Of a DNA stretch of 64,000 bases, positions 58,321 to 64,000 are shown in pieces. Numbering within the stretch: the stretch's first letter is position 1; the number at the start of each line of letters is the position of its first letter. The translations under genes were made by a program, and so were the position numbers. This DNA comes from Pratylenchus scribneri. Taxonomy: Eukaryota > Nematoda > Chromadorea > Rhabditida > Pratylenchidae. Under the pieces are notes generated by a model. It saw only the letters and a program-made list of their open reading frames with translations, had not been told where the DNA came from and did no database searches. The stretch is taken from the NCBI GenBank assembly GCA_030063045.1, contig JAQSEB010000059.1, forward strand, positions 4,588,001 to 4,652,000. Reading direction: 5' to 3'.

Positions 58321-59741
58321 TTTAGATTAATTGTTTTAGTTTTTTTGTAGATGAATTGAATAATTTTTGACAAAAATGATGCCTAATAAAGTGCCATCCC
58401 CTCTTTTTATATTCATCCATCAGCCAATGACCTCGCAAATTATTAATTCCCCTTTCCCATATTCACCTTCTGCTCTCAATTGAAGATAAGCCCAATTTGC
58501 GAGGATGAATGCCAACAATATGATGAATATTGCCCAATGAATATTTGTGCCCTCTTTCCCAATTTGGATTTGATTGATTTACAATAATAATAAATGTGCA
58601 TGGGAATTGCAAACAAATAATAAATGGGTAATTTCCCTTTTTTGTGAATAGTTCCCGAATTATTTCATAAATTTTAATATATAATATATATATTCAGGAT
58701 TCAAGTAAAGAATTTTCTTCCCTTTAAAATAATACCAAAATCATTTAAATGAGTTTAGTTTGAGCAAAGTTATGCCTAAAAAATGGATGGGCATTCGGCA
58801 TTAGAATAAAGAAAGAAAGACAACGAATCATAAAATTGTGATTTTTCCTGCAGCTAAATGAGAAGAAAAGAGAATATGATATCATTGGAAATCAAGGGTA
58901 AGCAAAATTTGTTTTTCTCTCGATTTAACGATACCGTATTCTCTTTCCCTTTCTTTTTATTTCTCTTTTGAGCGGAACGATATACCCTTCAGATTTTTTG
59001 ACAATAAGTTTAGAATGAGTTGGCCAATTTCATTGATCCATATATCATTTCAAAGTGCAGAAAATTGCCAATTAATCAATATAGGCCAAATCTATTTCAC
59101 TTTTTCTTTAATTTTTCATTTTTTTTCAAAACATTTTAAATTTTTTCTTTGATTGTCGCTCTGCTGAAAACTTTGAAACTTTCAAAGAATTTGGCGATTT
59201 TTGAACACCCAAAACTACAATTTAAATTGTTTTCAATTCACTGAAAATGGAAGGAAGTAAAAATAGATTCTTGTTTATTTTATTATTGAGAGCATTCCCC
59301 CATTTGTTGTTTTTTATTCCAAATATATTCTCAGTCTCCCTTTTGCTTATTTTTTCCCATCCACCCTCCCTCATTCCCTCCATCTGACTGGCCAGCTGTG
59401 CCCTTTGCCCTCAAATTGTCACCTGCTGCTGCCAGTCGGCCCTTGGGGTTTGGTCCTAAAGTCCATTGAGACCAAAATGAAAAGATTTAATCAATTGGAG
59501 GAATAAAGCCTAAAGGCCCCTCATAAATGGCCACAATCAGTGGAAAATGGCCCAGAATGGGGTACGATGATGTTTGATGTGAAATGGGGAATGGCGAAAT
59601 GAAAATATTTTATGTGATTCGTGGAAAGGCATCCCCCAAAAAACACATTCCTTCTCCCCCTTTTACTTTTTTATTTTCATTTCAATTTTATGGTGTAATT
59701 TTTATAGTCGACCGTCGCCCCAATTCCTCGGCGTATTTATT
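58321..59741. other. Intergenic, divergent promoters
   Basis: Between the Cys-rich gene (-) and SLC36 (+). An AT-only ATATAATATATATATTC lies at 58680-58695. 59385-59445 is GC-richer with CTGCTGCTGCCAG. No gene seen. Confidence 0.45.
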
Positions 59742-61540
59742 ATGAATTTTTCCCATCAATGTGAGGAACCATTGACCGCCGAAATGGTGGCCACAACTTC
59801 ATCCCATTCCCCGGCAATTTCATCAGCCCAACAGGCAACAAATTCGGCGCCGGATGGCCAAATCAGTCGAAGCAATTCGCCAAGTCCGGCATCAGAACTA
59901 TTCAACAGAAGGGATGGACTTTCGTACGTTTTAAAACAATTTGGATGGAATTAATTTATGCCTCATCAGATCCCATTTGACATTGATCAATTTTGTGAAG
60001 GGCATGATTGGGTCCGGCATTCTCACTTTGCCAATTGTTTTTCGCCAAGCCGGCCTTTGGACCGCATTTTGCCTGGTTTTCATTTTCGGTTTTTTGAACA
60101 CATTGACAATGGCCTCATTGGTCAAATGTGCGCAACATTTGGGGAATGAAAAAAGCAGTAGGAGAAAAGATGGAAATGGCCAAATCAAAATGGTTGTGGG
60201 CGAACCAATGAGCTATGGAAAAGTGATGGAGGCAGCATTGGCTGGCAGTTTTGGGTGGGCAAGGCCATGGGCGAGGCCGGCAAAGTTTTAATTGTTTAAT
60301 TCAATGAATATTAATTTTGAGGTTTTTTGTGAATGGCACAATTGTCCTTCTCCAAATGGGAATTGGCTGTATTAAATATGATTTTATTGTTGCCCATCTT
60401 CGTGAGGTTATTTCTTTGCCCATTCGAAAAATTGGTCTAAAACCCATTCTTCAATGTCAGCTTTTTGACGAATTCACCTCATTCCATGCCTCTGCTTTTG
60501 CCTGGGCCCTTTTAATATTCCTTCCAATGGTTTTACTCAATTTCACTCGAACATTGCAGCGAATTGCCCTTTTGAACACTTTCGGCAATTTATTCATGTT
60601 CGCCGCATATGGCATTATTTTCTATGTTTGCCTTCATCCAAAATTAATCTGAAATTCAATTCCGCTTAATTTTCAGCATTTACTCCAATCCCCTCATCAA
60701 ACTGCCCAATTGCCTTGGTTCACCAATTCGGCTGGCGTGTTGGCTGCCTGCGGCTCCATCCTTTATTGTTTCGAGGGCCAAGCAATGGTTTTGCCAATGG
60801 AAAATAAAATGAAAAGGCCATCGGAAATGGTCGGCGCCTTCGGCGTTCTTTCCACCGGAATGGCATTGACTTCAATTTTTGACGCTGCCGTCGGCTTTTT
60901 GGGCTATTCCAAATTTGGTTCGGCCATTCAAGGTTCAGTCACTTTGAATTTGCCGGCCATTCCTTTGCTCACTTTTGTCAAATTGGTTTGTCCCTATTTC
61001 CCTATCAAAATGTTCTCATTCTGAAGATTTTCACGGCCATTTCCTTCCTCGACTATTTACTCCAACAATATGTCACAATTCAAATGCTTTGGCCTCCAAT
61101 CAATCGACGTCTTTCGGCGCACATTGAACGCCCAAAATTCCTTCAATTTTTTGAATATTTATTTCGATCTCTTCTCGTCGCCATAACAAGTTTAATGAAA
61201 GAATATTAAAATGAATTATTCAACAATTTTCAGTGTTTATTGCCTTTTTTGTGCCAAATTTGGAGCAAATCATGGTCATTTCCCTTCTCATAATAATAAA
61301 ACATTCCCCTCCCTTCAGCCATTGGTTGGATTCAGTGGCGGTGTCTTTTTGGCATTTGTTTTTCCTCCTCTCATCGACTTTTTCACCTTTTTCCCAATCC
61401 TTTTGGCCAATGAACATCGACAATGGTTTTCACTGACCCGGAGGCTAACAATGAATTGTCTATTTCTCTTCATTGGTATTTTTGGCAGTCTAATTGGCCT
61501 CAGTTCCTCCCTGGAGTCCATTTTTGCCAACACAAAATGA
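59742..61540 (+). CDS. Proton-coupled amino-acid transporter, SLC36/AAAP family
   Basis: Exons 59742-59923, 59970-60284, 60322-60625, 60677-60985, 61027-61189, 61234-61274 and 61319-61540, 511 residues. Within exon 3 a 54-nt in-frame stretch (60405-60458) has GAG|GTTATT and ATGTCAG edges and is probably a further intron, giving 493. A polar N-terminus precedes TM1 with the substrate-binding LINFVKGMIGSGILTLP. Later motifs are YGKVMEAALAG, MFAAYGIIFY, CFEGQAMVLPMENKMKRPSE, GYSKFGSAIQGSVTLNLP and LVGFSGGVFLAFVFPPLIDF, diagnostic of SLC36. About eleven helices. It moves small neutral amino acids with protons at the plasma or lysosomal membrane. All introns GT-AG. Confidence 0.92.
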
Positions 61541-61596
61541 TCACAATTATTTATTTAATTTGTTTTGTTTTATGTACAATTAAAAAAAAAACAATT

Positions 61597-62873
61597 TTAA
61601 TTTATTAATTTTTCAGTCCTCTCAAATATTCTCTCGCATAAATCACCAAAATCCTCCGGGAATCGATAATGAAGTGTATTACTTGGCCATCCCCTTGGAA
61701 TGCATTCTGGCTTCGTTCCTTGCATCAAAATTACCCGAAATCGACGATTTTCGCCTCGATTATAAAGAACCTTTTTTTGGGAATTAGTTTTTATGACTTT
61801 TCAGAATATTTTTGAAACCTCTTGGAATGTCATTCGATGCAAATTTCTCTTCAATTCCACTCTTTGGTCAATCAAATCTATGCCCGAATCGATGGCAATT
61901 TGTTCGGCATAATCTGGACTTAAGGCCATCAAAATTTGCCAAGCACTTTCAAAATGTTTTTGCACTGATCCAAACAAATCATTTTCGGCAATGCATTTGT
62001 CAATGTCCACAATCTTCATTCATTTATAATTTAATCAAAAATGGCCAATATTCTTTTGCCCACTTTAATTCCATTCTTTTCCGCATATATTTCCAAATTT
62101 TTGACCAACATTCGATTAAATCGCCTCAAATCTTTGTTCTGCGCCTTTTCGTGATGGAGAATGAGGATGAAAGGCTGATGGGGAGGGGATCGAGGCCGAG
62201 AAAGGGAATATGTGGAAGTGGCCGAAAATGCAAAGGATTCAAGCATTTGAGGGGAATGCCGATTTTGGGTTGAGATGATTTTGTGGGAAAATGGAAGCAA
62301 ACTGAGCAAAACATCGATTCGGCCAGATTGGCCAATCAAATCCAACAATTTGGCCAAAGGTTCTTGACCGAATTTGGCCAGCAATGTGCCCATTGCATCT
62401 AAAAATGCTTTATATTTCCTCAGGGAATATTATTATTCCTTTACTTTCTGATCGACGCATTCCAACAATTTCATCCAAACTTAAACCAAAATGGGCGGCC
62501 AAAAATTCCCAATTTCGCATTGAACCAAAAATTGGTGAATTCAAACGAATTTCCAGCAAATTTGAAATGTTGACCGGCAAATCACGAATGAATATTCTTT
62601 TGGAGGATGAAATTGGCCAATTTTCAAGAAGTTTGGAAGGAGAAGGAGGCGATGGAATGGACAAAAATTCGGTGAAAATATCCTTCAATCAAATGAGGGA
62701 ATTCATTAATTTATTTATTTATTGCCTAATTTAACCTGTTGGTCCTCATTTGTTGGAATATTTTTGTGATGGATTTGATTATTATTGTCCAATGCAATTG
62801 TGACAGTCATTGTGGCCACATCCTCCCCCTCCTCTTCACCTTCATTTTGTTGGCCAATTAAATCGCTGGCCAT
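61597..62873 (-). CDS. Death-domain plus SEFIR-like adaptor (ACTL-1-like, IL-17 pathway)
   Basis: Five minus-strand exons: 62873-62736, 62682-62445, 62398-62064, 62013-61819 and 61770-61597, 359 residues. After an acidic N-terminus, residues about 80-165 form a death domain: RDLPVNISNLLEIRLN, NWEFLAAHFGLSLDEIVGM, NAMGTLLAKFG, LLDLIGQSGRIDVLLSLLP. Then a SEFIR/TIR-type alpha/beta domain: PFILILHHEKAQNKDLRRFN, LEIYAEKNGIKIVDIDK, SAWQILMALSPDYAEQ, FRVILMQGTKPECIPRGW and HYRFPEDFGDLCERIF. A death domain joined to SEFIR is the layout of C. elegans ACTL-1, which links IL-17 receptors to PIK-1/IRAK. MyD88 (death plus TIR) is the main alternative. Its stop lies 57 bp from the convergent SLC36 stop. 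A TTTGTAG lies just upstream of the ATG. Confidence 0.72.
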
Positions 62874-64000
62874 CTCCTCCACCAAAATTATCTACAAAAA
62901 TGGCCAAAATAAATCCAATGGAATGTTTTGGACTCATTTTGTCCATTCCCCCATTGCATTTGGCCAAGGAATTATTCGAGAATGGCCAATTCCCATTCCC
63001 CCAGCCTCCATTCCATTTATTTATTTTCGTCTCATTTTTCCGTCAACATCAATCCTCCTCCTCCTCCATTTCCATTTATGCCCATTTCTCGCCCATCCGT
63101 ACAACCATTCCATTCCCTTCTTCCAATATACGGATCCGCCAATTTGCCGCCTCAACAAATCCCTGCGCAAATCCCAAATCCAATCCAATCTTTTCCTTCT
63201 TATCCACTTATTTCCCACAACAAATTGTTCTTTTCCCAAATTCCTTCCCAATACCAACCATTTAGCAGCCATAAATATAATAATTTTAGTCAATTCAATT
63301 CTTTCCCATCCTCCCTTAAATATTTGCTTTTCCCCTTATCATTTTACTCATTCCACCAACCACTCACCACAAACCACACCAACAAAATGCAAATTACTCC
63401 TCCCATCCCTTCCCCCATTTACAAAGATTAATCGCCCCCCATTGGTTGCAGCTTTTAGTATTCTTTTCACCCAAATCCACAATTTATTCAATCAATTATT
63501 CCCCCCAATATATTAAGGCCCAATAAGTTGCTTTTTTGTTGTTTATTTTGTCCAAAAAAAACTTCGCAACCCTTTTTGTTGTTGCCGCCTATTCATATTT
63601 CATTTTTCGGGTCAAATCCCCAAGGCCCTACTGACCAACCCAATGTAAATCCCCCATCCTCCTCTTATGGCATTTCCTTCGATAAACCCACTTTTCCCTT
63701 TGCCCATAATCCTGTTAAACTCGCCGCCTTTCCCTCTTCCATTTTTGGGCCCAGCTGCTTCTTTCCAATTCCCCCCCCCCCCCCCCCCCATTTCCCTCAT
63801 TTTTTCACACTTTGGCCCTTTTTATGGCCACTCTGCTGGCACCAAATAATGGAAAAAGCCCTCCTCACACCATTACTTTTTCCTTACTTTTTAGGCCATT
63901 TCCGTGTTTTGTTTATTTTTCGTCCCCTTTTTCCCTCTTCACTTTTCTTTGCCATTTGTCGTCTCAAAACCACCTCAAAATGATGTACTTCCTTTCCTTT
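62874..64000. other. Intergenic or start of an unresolved plus-strand gene
   Basis: Plus-strand frames here are rich in Pro, Ser, Gln, Asn and Phe. The one at about 63077-63431 (MPISRPSVQPFHSLLPIYGS, then QQIPAQIPNPIQ) and the one near 63607-63760 (NPQGPTDQPNVNPPSSSYGI) look like disordered activation-domain sequence and could be exons of a gene continuing beyond the window. No conserved domain is visible, so this is only a possibility. Confidence 0.25.
63771..63789. repeat. Poly-C run (19)
   Basis: Nineteen consecutive C on the plus strand, the longest G/C homopolymer in the window. Confidence 0.9.

Overview
The window is eukaryotic, AT-rich nematode DNA. It holds about 22 multi-exon genes on both strands with very short introns (commonly 40-60 nt, ...TTTTAG or ...TTTCAG acceptors), minisatellites and small transposons. 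Gene content points to Nematoda: supplementary-type nuclear receptor, Ascaris-type pepsin inhibitor-3, DAPK-1, PAI-only paired-domain protein, IL-17-pathway death/SEFIR protein. Ten introns appear to use a GC donor. Raised GC-AG use has been described for cyst nematodes (Globodera), so a tylenchid/cyst-type plant-parasitic nematode is the best guess. That is inference; I saw no cell-wall enzyme or known effector that would prove it.

Layout. 1-631: 3' end of the nuclear-envelope phosphatase CTDNEP1 (+). 1356-2943: paired-domain protein (-), with a non-autonomous hAT element (3157-3762) upstream. 4697-7734: nuclear receptor (+) with a minisatellite in an intron and one aberrant splice site. 8390-9586: CTR/SLC31-like protein (+). 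10015-10607: small membrane protein (+). 10769-11541: CYTH-domain protein (-). 14538-15353: putative secreted peptide precursor (-). 19352-20378: hexamer-based satellite. 21770-22216: small basic protein (+). 22474-23795: alkaline ceramidase (-). 25172-32560: dapk-1 (-), about 28 exons, from kinase through ankyrin and ROC-COR-like regions to the death domain. 35512-37217: SLC30 zinc transporter (-). 39196-42752: three minus-strand genes in series (tandem chromodomain protein, nsun-4, secreted TSP1 protein), possibly an operon. 43245-44586: MTHFR catalytic-domain protein (+). 44600-45217: pepsin inhibitor-3 (-). 45967-48220: DOMON/cytochrome b561 protein (+) with a MITE in its last intron. 48881-52907: SLC22 transporter (-). 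55062-57169: PIG-A (+) with an inverted-repeat element in one intron. 57428-58320: Cys-rich secreted protein (-). 59742-61540: SLC36 amino-acid transporter (+). 61597-62873: death-domain/SEFIR-like protein (-). The rest is intergenic.

The genes are mostly unrelated housekeeping, membrane and signalling genes; there is no obvious functional cluster. The most unusual signals are at the DNA/RNA level: many GC-AG introns, one apparent GT...GG intron in an otherwise intact receptor, three small non-autonomous elements (two inside introns), two tandem arrays with variable unit length, and eight poly-G/C runs of 10-19 bases in AT-rich DNA. No CRISPR array, rRNA or convincing tRNA was seen. Gene models were built by hand from reading frame, splice consensus and family similarity; exon edges are predictions.
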